A stretch of 64,000 nt of DNA from NCBI GenBank assembly GCA_036380735.1, contig DASVEE010000012.1:1-64000 (forward strand), given 5' to 3'. Within the stretch, counting starts at the first letter, position 1, and each line of letters begins with the position of its first letter. The position numbers were made by a program, and so were the translations under genes. This stretch comes from DASVEE01 sp036380735 (GTDB taxonomy: Bacteria > Acidobacteriota > Thermoanaerobaculia > Gp7-AA8). Below, one piece after another: positions 32,187 to 38,907 of the stretch. The notes beneath the pieces were generated by a model, which was not told where the DNA came from, did no database searches, and worked only from the letters and a program-made list of their open reading frames with translations.

Positions 32187-33958
32187 GCTCTCTCCCCGCT
32201 TCTCTGGCCGCTGCGCTCGACTCGCTGGCGGAACGGCGGGTCGTATTGTTCGGCGGGAAGGGTGGGGTAGGGAAGACGACGATCGCCGCGGCCGCGGCGT
32301 TGCGGCACGCGCAACAGCGCCACGTGGTGTTGTTCACGACCGACCCGGCCTCGAATCTGGCGGATCTGTTCTCCTCTTCCTTTCCGCGGCTGACCATCGA
32401 AGCACTCGACGCGGATGCGCTGTACGCGCGCTTCCTCTCCACCCACCTCGAGCCGTTCCTGGAGATCGCCGACCGCGGGACGTATCTCGAGCGCGACGAG
32501 ATGCGGCGATTCTTCGCTTTGTCGCTGCCGGGCGTCGATGAGCTGATGGCGTGGATGCGCATCGGCGAGCTGGCCGAGGAGCGGCCGGAAGCGCTGGTCG
32601 TCGTCGACACGGCGCCGACCGGGCACACGGTGCGGATGCTGTCGTCGTCGGGCCACTTCGAGCGGTTGGCGCAGGCGCTCGACGCGATGCAGGAAAAGCA
32701 TCGCGGGCTCGTGTGGCAGTTCACGCGCCGCGAGGTGCGCGACGCGATGGACGTGTTCATCGACGACTTTGCCGCACGTGCCCAGCGGCGGCGCGCACTG
32801 CTGATGTCGGACGCGACGGCGTTCATCCCGGTGATGCTGGCGGAACCGTGGGTCATCGCTCAGACGAAACGCCTGATGGCGGAACTGCGGGAAGAGGGGA
32901 TCGCCGTGCCCTTCGCGGTGCTCAACCGCGATCGCGGGACGGCCGTTGAGTTTGACGTGCCGGTGGTGAAGGCACCCCGGGCCTGTGTGCCGTTGGATTC
33001 AGCGGAACGGTTGCTGGAGTGGGCGGCGGGGGAAACGATAGGGACGCACGCACCCAGTCCCACCCGTCCCATAGGTCCCATTCGTCCCATAGGTCCCATC
33101 GTTCCCCTTCCCAAGCTGACCTTCTTCGCCGGCAAAGGTGGCGTGGGGAAAACCACGATGGCTTCCGCGCACGCGCTGCGGCTGGCGCGTGAGAACCCGG
33201 AAAAGCGCTACACGATCATCTCCGTCGACCCGGCGCACGCCCTGCGAGATGTCTTTGCCACCGAAGCTCCGCCGCCCAATCTGGCGGTCGAGATCATCGA
33301 CACGCGCGCCAAATGGCGGCGCTTCCGCGAATCGCTGGGCGACGAGATCGAGCGGGCCATGGACTCCCTCACGCCGCGAGGGGTGAGCGTGGCGTATGAC
33401 ACCGAGGCGATGAAGCAGCTCGTGCACATGGCGCCGCCGGGGGCCGACGAGCTGTTCGCCATCGACCGCCTCGCCGAGCTGGCCGCCGACGAGACGCAGG
33501 CGGCGGTCATCGTCGACACCGCGCCGACGGGGCACTTCCTCCGGCTGCTCGACCTGCCGAAAGCGGCGGGTGAATGGGTGCGCGAGTTCATGCGCCTCCT
33601 CCTCCGCTACAAGGAGCTGATCCTCCCCGGCTCCCTCGGCGAAGAGCTGGTCCGCGCCTCGCGCGCGATGAAGCAGCTCGAAGCGACGTTGCACTCCGAC
33701 GCCACCGCTGTGGTGATCGTGACGCGGCCGGAGCGCATCGTCGTCGCCGAAACGCAGCGCCTGAAGCAGGACCTGGAGACGCGCGCTATCCGCGTCGCCG
33801 GGGTGATCGCCAACTACGTGACGCCGGAAAACGACGATGTCTGCGATCAGTCGATGCGCACCCACGAGCTGCGCGCCTTGGCAGAGTTGGGGGACGTGCG
33901 CGTGGTGGAAAGAAGGGATAAGACGCCCACCGCTCTCGAAGAAATTGTCGCGCTCTAG
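32183..33958 (+). CDS. Tandem ArsA/Get3-type ATPase within the gas-vesicle cluster
   Basis: GTG at 32183 overlaps the gvpG stop (GTGA). The 591-residue protein has two homologous halves. Half 1 has the P-loop GKGGVGKTT (25-33) and VVDTAPTGHTVRML. Half 2 has the P-loop GKGGVGKTT (317-325) and IVDTAPTGHFLRLL. Both carry the signature Lys of deviant Walker A ATPases and the ArsA/Get3 DTAPTGH motif. The linker (about 283-308, rich in PIGPIRPIGP) is encoded by the 9-bp repeat. The size matches bacterial ArsA, but no arsB, arsC, arsD or arsR is present and clear arsenite-binding Cys triads are not seen. A role in membrane-protein or gas-vesicle-protein targeting is more likely, by inference from context. 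Confidence 0.88.
   Translation: MSSLPASLAAALDSLAERRVVLFGGKGGVGKTTIAAAAALRHAQQRHVVLFTTDPASNLADLFSSSFPRLTIEALDADALYARFLSTHLEPFLEIADRGTYLERDEMRRFFALSLPGVDELMAWMRIGELAEERPEALVVVDTAPTGHTVRMLSSSGHFERLAQALDAMQEKHRGLVWQFTRREVRDAMDVFIDDFAARAQRRRALLMSDATAFIPVMLAEPWVIAQTKRLMAELREEGIAVPFAVLNRDRGTAVEFDVPVVKAPRACVPLDSAERLLEWAAGETIGTHAPSPTRPIGPIRPIGPIVPLPKLTFFAGKGGVGKTTMASAHALRLARENPEKRYTIISVDPAHALRDVFATEAPPPNLAVEIIDTRAKWRRFRESLGDEIERAMDSLTPRGVSVAYDTEAMKQLVHMAPPGADELFAIDRLAELAADETQAAVIVDTAPTGHFLRLLDLPKAAGEWVREFMRLLLRYKELILPGSLGEELVRASRAMKQLEATLHSDATAVVIVTRPERIVVAETQRLKQDLETRAIRVAGVIANYVTPENDDVCDQSMRTHELRALAELGDVRVVERRDKTPTALEEIVAL
33030..33107. repeat. 9-bp repeat inside a coding region (ArsA-like linker), copy 7
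   Basis: A short left side GGAAACGATAGGGACG (33031-33046) faces a right side of GTCCCACCC, GTCCCATAG, GTCCCATTC, GTCCCATAG, GTCCCATCG (33057-33107). Read in the frame of the ATPase gene it encodes alternating Pro-Ile-Gly/Arg triplets without a stop. It is the only family member lying fully inside a supported gene. Confidence 0.92.
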
Positions 33959-33962
33959 CGCG

Positions 33963-34014
33963 CCCGTCCTATTCGTCCTATAGGTCCTATAGGTCCCATT
34001 CGTCCCATCGTCCC
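33963..34014 (-). repeat. 9-bp repeat, single arm, copy 8
   Basis: Units GTCCTATTC, GTCCTATAG, GTCCTATAG, GTCCCATTC, GTCCCATCG fill the gap between the ArsA-like gene and the second GvpL/F gene, leaving about 24 bp before the next start. Confidence 0.88.
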
Positions 34015-34037
34015 CCCTTGCCGACTACAATCCTGCC

Positions 34038-34802
34038 GTGATCCTTTACGTCTACGCGGTCACCGCGGCCGCGGTCATGCCCGAAGTCGAAGGTGTCGAC
34101 CGCACGACGCGGTTCGGCAGCGTCGAAGCGGCAGGCGTCGCTGCGGTCTTCAGCAGCGTCAGCGAAGAAGAGTTCTCGCAGGACGTCATCGACCGCCGCT
34201 CCGGCGATCTCGAGTGGCTCGGCGCCATCGGCTATCGCCATCAGGATGTCGTCGCCGCGCTGATGAAGCAGACGAACCTCGTCCCGTTGCGCGCATTCAC
34301 CCTCTTCAGCAGCGAGGAAGCATTGCGCCGCTACCTCACCGAGAACGCGGAGCTGCTCCGCCGCATCCTCGAGCGGCTGGATGGGCGCCAGGAGTGGACG
34401 CTGCGCATCGAGTTCGAGCCGCAGCGCTGGAGCGAAGCGCTCGTCGGCCGCGTCGAGTCGTTGCGTACGCTGCAGAACGAGATCGCCGCGGCCAGCGCGG
34501 GGAAGGCGTTCCTCCTGCGGAAGAAGCTGGACGACGAGAAGAAGCGCGCCTCGCGCGACGCCGAACAGCAGGTCGTGGCCGAGGTCGAGCGGCGGATCAT
34601 GGAGAAGCTGGCCGCGGAGACCGTGGCCGAATCGCGCGAACGGCGCGACGGGGCATTCCCGCAGATCAACGTTCTCATCCAGCGCGATGAGGAATCGCGG
34701 TTGCAGGAGCTGCGTGAGGAGCTCGGCCGCGCGTACGATTCCGAAGGCATCACGCTCGCGCTCTCCGGTCCGTGGCCGCCGTACACATTCGCTCATGTCT
34801 GA
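34038..34802 (+). CDS. gvpL/gvpF: Gas vesicle protein GvpL/GvpF family, copy 2
   Basis: The 254-residue protein starts at a GTG (MILYVYAVTAAAV) and has the family features HQDVVAALMKQTNLVPLRAFTLFSSEEAL, a coiled-coil region (about 160-200) and the ending GITLALSGPWPPYTFAHV, where SGPWPPY is the GvpL/F signature. The next gene begins within its last codons (overlap 34795-34802), so translation is coupled. Confidence 0.93.
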   Translation: MILYVYAVTAAAVMPEVEGVDRTTRFGSVEAAGVAAVFSSVSEEEFSQDVIDRRSGDLEWLGAIGYRHQDVVAALMKQTNLVPLRAFTLFSSEEALRRYLTENAELLRRILERLDGRQEWTLRIEFEPQRWSEALVGRVESLRTLQNEIAAASAGKAFLLRKKLDDEKKRASRDAEQQVVAEVERRIMEKLAAETVAESRERRDGAFPQINVLIQRDEESRLQELREELGRAYDSEGITLALSGPWPPYTFAHV

Positions 34803-34983
34803 CCTGCTCGCACCGAACGAAGAGCTTCCGCTGCTCGAAACGATCGATCATCTGCTCGATCGCGGCGTCGTCATCGCCGGCGAAGCCGTCATCTCCATCG
34901 GAGACGTCGATCTCCTCTACCTCGGGCTCAACGTGATCCTGGCCAACGTCGACGCGGTCATCCGGACGAGCCGGCGCAAATGA
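34795..34983 (+). CDS. Short GvpA-family protein (GvpJ/GvpM/GvpS-like)
   Basis: This 62-residue gene starts at ATG 34795, overlapping the previous stop by 8 bp, and ends in an ATGA overlap with the following GvpL/F gene. The core LLETIDHLLDRGVVIAGEAVISIGDVDLLYLGLNVILANVDAVI aligns by eye with the GvpA domain (LDRILDKGIVVDAWVRISLVGIDLITVEARVVIASID) encoded at 36447. It keeps only that core, so it is the smallest of the three GvpA-family proteins here. It is probably a minor, nucleation-related structural protein of the GvpJ/M/S type. Confidence 0.85.
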   Translation: MSDLLAPNEELPLLETIDHLLDRGVVIAGEAVISIGDVDLLYLGLNVILANVDAVIRTSRRK

Positions 34984-35618
34984 GAGCGGTCGTCATCGGC
35001 GCGCACCTCCGGCGCGACGACGTCGAGCCACACGCCACCGCCATCGCGGTCGGCTACCTCTTTCTCAGCGCGCTGGAGATCCCGGACGAGCAGCCGGTCG
35101 GCGATCGCGCGCTGCTCCTGCGCGTCGCGGCCATGCGCGCGAAGCTCGTCGAGGAGGCCACGTTCATCGCCATCCGCTACGGTTTCGTCGCGTCGAGCGA
35201 TGCCGATGCATTCGCGAAATGCGCTGCCTTCCTGCCGAAGTGGAAGAGCGTCCTCGAAGAGAATCGCGGCAACGTCGAGATGACGCTGAAAGTCGCCGCC
35301 ACGTCGGCGCAGCCGCGCCCCGACCGGCGCGACTTCACCAGCGGCGCCGACTACCTGCGCGCGCTGCACGCCGCGGCCAACGCCGTCACCATCGATCCCG
35401 AGTTCCGCCGCGACGTCGAAGCGTCGCTGCTGCCGCTCGCGCTGAAGCACCGCTGGTCGACGCGCGATGAAAAGTCGGTCGAACTGGCGCTGCTCACGCC
35501 GCGCGAGCGCATCGCACAGATCAACTCCGCGGGAGAGTCGTTGCGCCGCCCCGGCGTCGCGTTCATGCTCTCCGGTCCGTGGCCACTGGAGGTCTTCGCC
35601 GACGATGATCACGAATGA
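34980..35618 (+). CDS. gvpL/gvpF: Divergent gas vesicle protein GvpL/GvpF family, copy 3
   Basis: The 212-residue protein overlaps the preceding gene (ATGA). It is the most divergent of the three GvpL/F members: the N-terminal strand is altered (MRAVVIGAHLRRDDVEPHATAIAVGYLFLS), but KLVEEATFIAIRYGFVASSDADAFAKCAAFLPKWKSVLEENRGNVEMTLKV and the C-terminal GVAFMLSGPWPLEVFADD preserve the family layout. The last 14 bases overlap gvpK. Confidence 0.85.
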   Translation: MRAVVIGAHLRRDDVEPHATAIAVGYLFLSALEIPDEQPVGDRALLLRVAAMRAKLVEEATFIAIRYGFVASSDADAFAKCAAFLPKWKSVLEENRGNVEMTLKVAATSAQPRPDRRDFTSGADYLRALHAAANAVTIDPEFRRDVEASLLPLALKHRWSTRDEKSVELALLTPRERIAQINSAGESLRRPGVAFMLSGPWPLEVFADDDHE

Positions 35619-35928
35619 AGAAGAGCGCCTCCGCGCCGCCCTCACGTTCAACGAAGCCGTAGTCCCCGACCGCATCGCCGCCGACGCCGAGTCGGTCGAG
35701 AACGGCCTCGCAAAGCTCGTCCTCTCGATCGTGGAGCTGGTCCGCCGCCTCCTGGAGAAGCAGGCCCTCCGCCGCATGGACTCCGGCACCCTCACCGACG
35801 AAGAAATCGAACGCCTCGGCAACGCCCTCATGAAGCTCGAAGAAAAGATGGCCGAGCTGAAACGCACCTTCGGCTACGACAACGATGATCTGAATCTGAG
35901 GCTGGGCCCGTTGAAGCTGTGGGAGTGA
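35605..35928 (+). CDS. gvpK: Gas vesicle protein GvpK
   Basis: The 107-residue protein starts at ATG 35605, inside the end of the upstream gene. It has the GvpK signature: DAESVENGLAKLVLSIVELVRRLLEKQALRRMDSGTLTDEEIERLGNALMKLEEKMAELK. The C-terminal FGYDNDDLNLRLGPLKLW is typical too. GvpK is required for gas vesicle formation. A 9-bp mirrored repeat begins 2 bp after the stop. Confidence 0.95.
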   Translation: MITNEEERLRAALTFNEAVVPDRIAADAESVENGLAKLVLSIVELVRRLLEKQALRRMDSGTLTDEEIERLGNALMKLEEKMAELKRTFGYDNDDLNLRLGPLKLWE

Positions 35929-35929
35929 T

Positions 35930-36054
35930 GGGAACGATAGGACGAATAGGACCTATAGGACGAATCGGATCTATTAGGAGTGCTTTTGCCGGGCCCATGC
36001 AGACGTCCTGTCCGTCGTATTCGTCCTATCGGTCCTATTTGTCCTATCGTCCCT
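35930..36054. repeat. Mirrored 9-bp repeat, copy 9
   Basis: The left side is GGAACGATA, GGACGAATA, GGACCTATA, GGACGAATC. The right side is GTCCTGTCC, GTCGTATTC, GTCCTATCG, GTCCTATTT, GTCCTATCG. The loop is about 45 bp. It separates gvpK from gvpJ. The 68 bp between it and gvpJ hold no other feature apart from the gvpJ ribosome-binding site. Confidence 0.9.
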
Positions 36055-36122
36055 CGATTCTGCTTGACTCGCCGGGGCTGAATCGGCAATCGTTCCCCCG
36101 CACTTAGAGGGGGGAGGCCGAA

Positions 36123-36443
36123 TTGGCAATCGATGATCGGGGGGGACTCCAGCGTCAGCCGCAAGGGCTGGTGGACATCCTCGACAAGATTCTCGACAAG
36201 GGGCTGGTCGTGGCCGGGGACGTCAAAGTCTCGCTGGCCAACGTCGAGCTTCTGACGATCCAGCTTCGCCTCGTCATCTGCTCCATCGATAAAGCGGAAG
36301 CGATCGGCATCAACTGGTGGCGGTCGGACCGTTTCTACTCCAGCGATCCCCGCGCCCTCAGGGAGCCCGAAGACATCGATGCCCTGAAAGCGCGCATCGA
36401 CGAGCTCGAACGACAACTCAATTCTCGCGAAAGAGAGAGGTAA
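36123..36443 (+). CDS. gvpJ: Gas vesicle GvpA-family protein, GvpJ-like
   Basis: The 106-residue protein starts at a TTG with GGGGGGAGG upstream. It has a GvpA-type core (GLVDILDKILDKGLVVAGDVKVSLANVELLTIQLRLVICSIDKAEAIGINWW) and a charged C-terminal extension ending in a coiled-coil-like segment (DALKARIDELERQLNSRERER), which distinguishes GvpJ/S-type minor proteins from GvpA. It is 3 bp upstream of gvpA. Confidence 0.9.
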   Translation: MAIDDRGGLQRQPQGLVDILDKILDKGLVVAGDVKVSLANVELLTIQLRLVICSIDKAEAIGINWWRSDRFYSSDPRALREPEDIDALKARIDELERQLNSRERER

Positions 36444-36446
36444 CCA

Positions 36447-36734
36447 ATGGCCGTTGAACGCGCACCGGGCGGCACCAGTCTCATTGACGTACTCGACCGC
36501 ATCCTCGACAAAGGTATCGTCGTCGACGCGTGGGTCCGTATCTCCCTCGTCGGTATCGACCTGATCACCGTTGAAGCGCGAGTCGTCATCGCCTCGATCG
36601 ACACGTACCTCAAGTACGCGGAAGCGGTCGGCATCACCTCCACCGTCGCTCGTCCGGCCCTCGGGCCCGGCGAAGGTGGTGGCGGCATCGGCAGCGGCAC
36701 GGTCAGCACGCCGGGCGGCGCCACGCGCCCGTAA
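36447..36734 (+). CDS. gvpA: Major gas vesicle structural protein GvpA
   Basis: GvpA builds the hydrophobic ribs of the gas-filled shell. The core SLIDVLDRILDKGIVVDAWVRISLVGIDLITVEARVVIASIDTYLKYAEAVG is close to the canonical sequence. The 95-residue length includes a Gly/Pro/Thr-rich tail (about 70-95), longer than in the classic 70-residue GvpA. GAGAGAGG precedes the start. It is the last gene of the cluster, whereas gvpA is more often first. A strong hairpin follows. Confidence 0.96.
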   Translation: MAVERAPGGTSLIDVLDRILDKGIVVDAWVRISLVGIDLITVEARVVIASIDTYLKYAEAVGITSTVARPALGPGEGGGGIGSGTVSTPGGATRP

Positions 36735-36750
36735 GCAGCCAGATAGGAAA

Positions 36751-36775
36751 AGGGCCGCCGTTTCGCGGCGGCCCT
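36751..36775. terminator. Hairpin terminator between convergent gvpA and the S9 peptidase gene
   Basis: AGGGCCGCCG (36751-36760) pairs with CGGCGGCCCT (36766-36775) around TTTCG. On the minus strand the hairpin is followed by a T-rich stretch (CCCTTTTCC), so termination is better supported for the S9 peptidase transcript; for gvpA only a short T-run is present. Confidence 0.75.
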
Positions 36776-36782
36776 TAGGCTT

Positions 36783-38801
36783 CTATCTCGCTGCTGGCTT
36801 CAGCCACTGGTCGAACCAGTCGCCCACCGTCTGGAACCACAGTTTCGAGTTCTGCGGCTTCAGCACCCAGTGCCCTTCGTCGGGGAAGTAGAGCAACCGC
36901 GACGGCACGCCGCGGCGCTGCAGCGTCGTGAAGAGCTGGAAGCCCTCACCGATCGGGACGCGGAAATCGAGCTCGCCGTGCGTCACGAGCGTCGGCGTCT
37001 TGAAGTTCTTCGCGAAGCGGTGCGGCGACCACTTCTCGTACAGCTCCGGGTTGTCCCACGGGTTGCCGCCGAACTCCCACTCCGGGAACCACTGCTCCTC
37101 GGTGACGCCGTACATCGACTCGAGGTTGTACACGCCGGCGTGCGAGACGAGCGCCTTGAACCGGTCGCTGTGCCCCAGGATCCAGTTGACCATGTAGCCG
37201 CCGTAGCTGCCGCCGGCCGCGCCAAGGCGTGAGGCGTCGACGTACGGCTGCGCCGTGAGCCAGTCGACGCCGTTCATCAGGTCGACGTAGACGCGTCCCG
37301 CCCAGTCGCGCGAGATCTGCTCGACGAACTGTTGCCCGAAGCCGGTCGAGCCGCGCGGGTTCGGCATGATGATCACGTAGTCGCGCGCGGCGAAGATCTG
37401 CGGGTTCCACCGGTACGACCAGGCGTCGTACCACGCGCCCTGCGGACCGCCGTGGATCAGCACCAGCGCCGGGTACTTCTTCGACGGATCGAAGTTGGGC
37501 GGCTTGATGAGGTGCGCCTGGATCTGCGCGCCGTCGGCGCCGGTCCAGAACACGTCGCTCGCGTCGCCCATGCGGATCTGCGCGAGCAGCGCGTCGTTGT
37601 CGCGCGTGAGGCGCACGGGGCGGCCGCTGCGGCCTTGCGAGTAGAGGTCCGCCGGACGCTCCAGCGTCGACATCTGGTAGTAGATCGTCTTGCCGTCACG
37701 GCTGATGTCGACCGCATCGGCGGAGCCCTCGGCGTTCACCAGCGTGGCGCGGCCGTCGAGCGTCATCTCATAGATGGCGTGCTTCCCCTTGAGCGGCGCG
37801 GTGATGAAGAGCGTCTTGCTGTCGGGCGCCCACGTCGCCGACTCGATCCAGTTCGGGAAGTCGGCGCCCACGCGGCGCGTGGTGCCGTTGGTGCGGTCGT
37901 AAAGCCACAGCTCCCACAGATCGGACTCGAAGCCGTTGCGCGACTGCGAGCGCCAGGCGATCCAGCGGCCGTCGGGGGAGTAGCTGGGGCTCGTATCCGC
38001 GCCGGTGCGCGTCGTCAGGCGCCGCGCTTCGCCGCCCGTGAGGGGGACGAGGAAGATGTCGGAGTTCGTCGACCGCTCCGGCCGCTCGTCGGTGTTGCGC
38101 GCGTAGACCAGCTCCTTGCCGTCGGGAGAGACGTCGAACTCGTTGCCTCCGCCGAGGGAGAAGGGCGGCGCGTCGAAGGCTCCGGGGGTGAGGTCGCGCG
38201 CGCTGCCGCCCGAGATCGGGTGATAGAGGATGTGCGCGCGCGTCGGCGCCTGCCACGTGTTCCAGTGGCGGAAGAGGAGGCTGTCGATGACGCGTGCCTG
38301 CGACGGCGCCTTCGTGGCGGCGGTATTCTTCTGCTCCGTGCACGCCGGATCGACGCCGCAGTCGGGATAGACGTCGCTGACGAAGACCACGCCGGAGCCG
38401 TCCGGCATCCACTTGACGGCGGACGCGCCGCCGGCGACGCTCGTCAGCTTCCGCGACGTGCCCGCGGCGACGTCGAGGAGGTAGATCTGCTTCGGGTTGC
38501 CGTCGCGGTTCGAGACGTACGCGATCGTCTTCCCGTCCGGCGACCAGACCGGACCTTCGTCCTGCTTGGCGCCTTCGGTCAGCTTGCGCGACTCACCGCC
38601 AGCCGCGGGGATCAGGTAGATCGCGCTGCGGCGAATGTTACCGGCGAGGTCGATCGTCGAGGCGTCGTACGCCACCCAGTTCCCGTCCGGCGAAAGCTGC
38701 GGCGCGCCGATGCGACGGACGGCGGCCATGTCCTCGAAGGTGATGGGCCGTTGCGCGAGTGCGGTGGTGGTCAAAAGAAGCAGTAGTACCAGTCTCTTCA
38801 T
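36783..38801 (-). CDS. Exported S9-family prolyl oligopeptidase-like peptidase
   Basis: The 672-residue protein has a signal peptide (MKRLVLLLLLTTTALA), an N-terminal seven-bladed propeller built from PD40-like blades (LSPDGNWVAYDAS, WSPDGKTIAYVSNRDG, YSPDGRWIAWRSQ) and a C-terminal alpha/beta-hydrolase domain. The catalytic triad is S532 (GGSYGGY), D612 (GELDFRVP) and H644 (DEGHW). The layout fits S9C dipeptidyl/acylaminoacyl peptidases. It is probably periplasmic and degrades oligopeptides. Confidence 0.93.
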   Translation of the reverse strand: MKRLVLLLLLTTTALAQRPITFEDMAAVRRIGAPQLSPDGNWVAYDASTIDLAGNIRRSAIYLIPAAGGESRKLTEGAKQDEGPVWSPDGKTIAYVSNRDGNPKQIYLLDVAAGTSRKLTSVAGGASAVKWMPDGSGVVFVSDVYPDCGVDPACTEQKNTAATKAPSQARVIDSLLFRHWNTWQAPTRAHILYHPISGGSARDLTPGAFDAPPFSLGGGNEFDVSPDGKELVYARNTDERPERSTNSDIFLVPLTGGEARRLTTRTGADTSPSYSPDGRWIAWRSQSRNGFESDLWELWLYDRTNGTTRRVGADFPNWIESATWAPDSKTLFITAPLKGKHAIYEMTLDGRATLVNAEGSADAVDISRDGKTIYYQMSTLERPADLYSQGRSGRPVRLTRDNDALLAQIRMGDASDVFWTGADGAQIQAHLIKPPNFDPSKKYPALVLIHGGPQGAWYDAWSYRWNPQIFAARDYVIIMPNPRGSTGFGQQFVEQISRDWAGRVYVDLMNGVDWLTAQPYVDASRLGAAGGSYGGYMVNWILGHSDRFKALVSHAGVYNLESMYGVTEEQWFPEWEFGGNPWDNPELYEKWSPHRFAKNFKTPTLVTHGELDFRVPIGEGFQLFTTLQRRGVPSRLLYFPDEGHWVLKPQNSKLWFQTVGDWFDQWLKPAAR

Positions 38802-38820
38802 TCATGCTCCTGTGAGGTTG

Positions 38821-38906
38821 CGTTGTCCGTTGTCCGTTGTCCGTTTTCCGTGCTGCATCGTCCGTGCAGCGCAGCACGGACAACGGTCAACGGAAAACGG
38901 ACAACG
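38821..38906. repeat. Mirrored 7-bp repeat, CGGAAAA/CGGACAA family, copy 2
   Basis: The left arm is CGTTGTCCGTTGTCCGTT-like, the right arm is CGGACAACGGTCAACGGAA-like. The loop carries an inner GTGCTGCA ... GCGCAGCAC palindrome. It fills the gap between two minus-strand genes and ends 2 bp before the stop of the next one. Confidence 0.92.
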
Positions 38907-38907
38907 C

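Noticed and set aside
32183..33958. Arsenite-efflux ATPase of an ars operon
   Set aside because: The size and motifs fit ArsA, but no arsB, arsC, arsD or arsR is near, no arsenite-binding Cys triad is evident, and the gene overlaps gas-vesicle genes.
32183..33958. Frameshift or two separate ATPase genes
   Set aside because: The frame is continuous from the GTG to the stop through the repeat-encoded linker; both halves have intact motifs.
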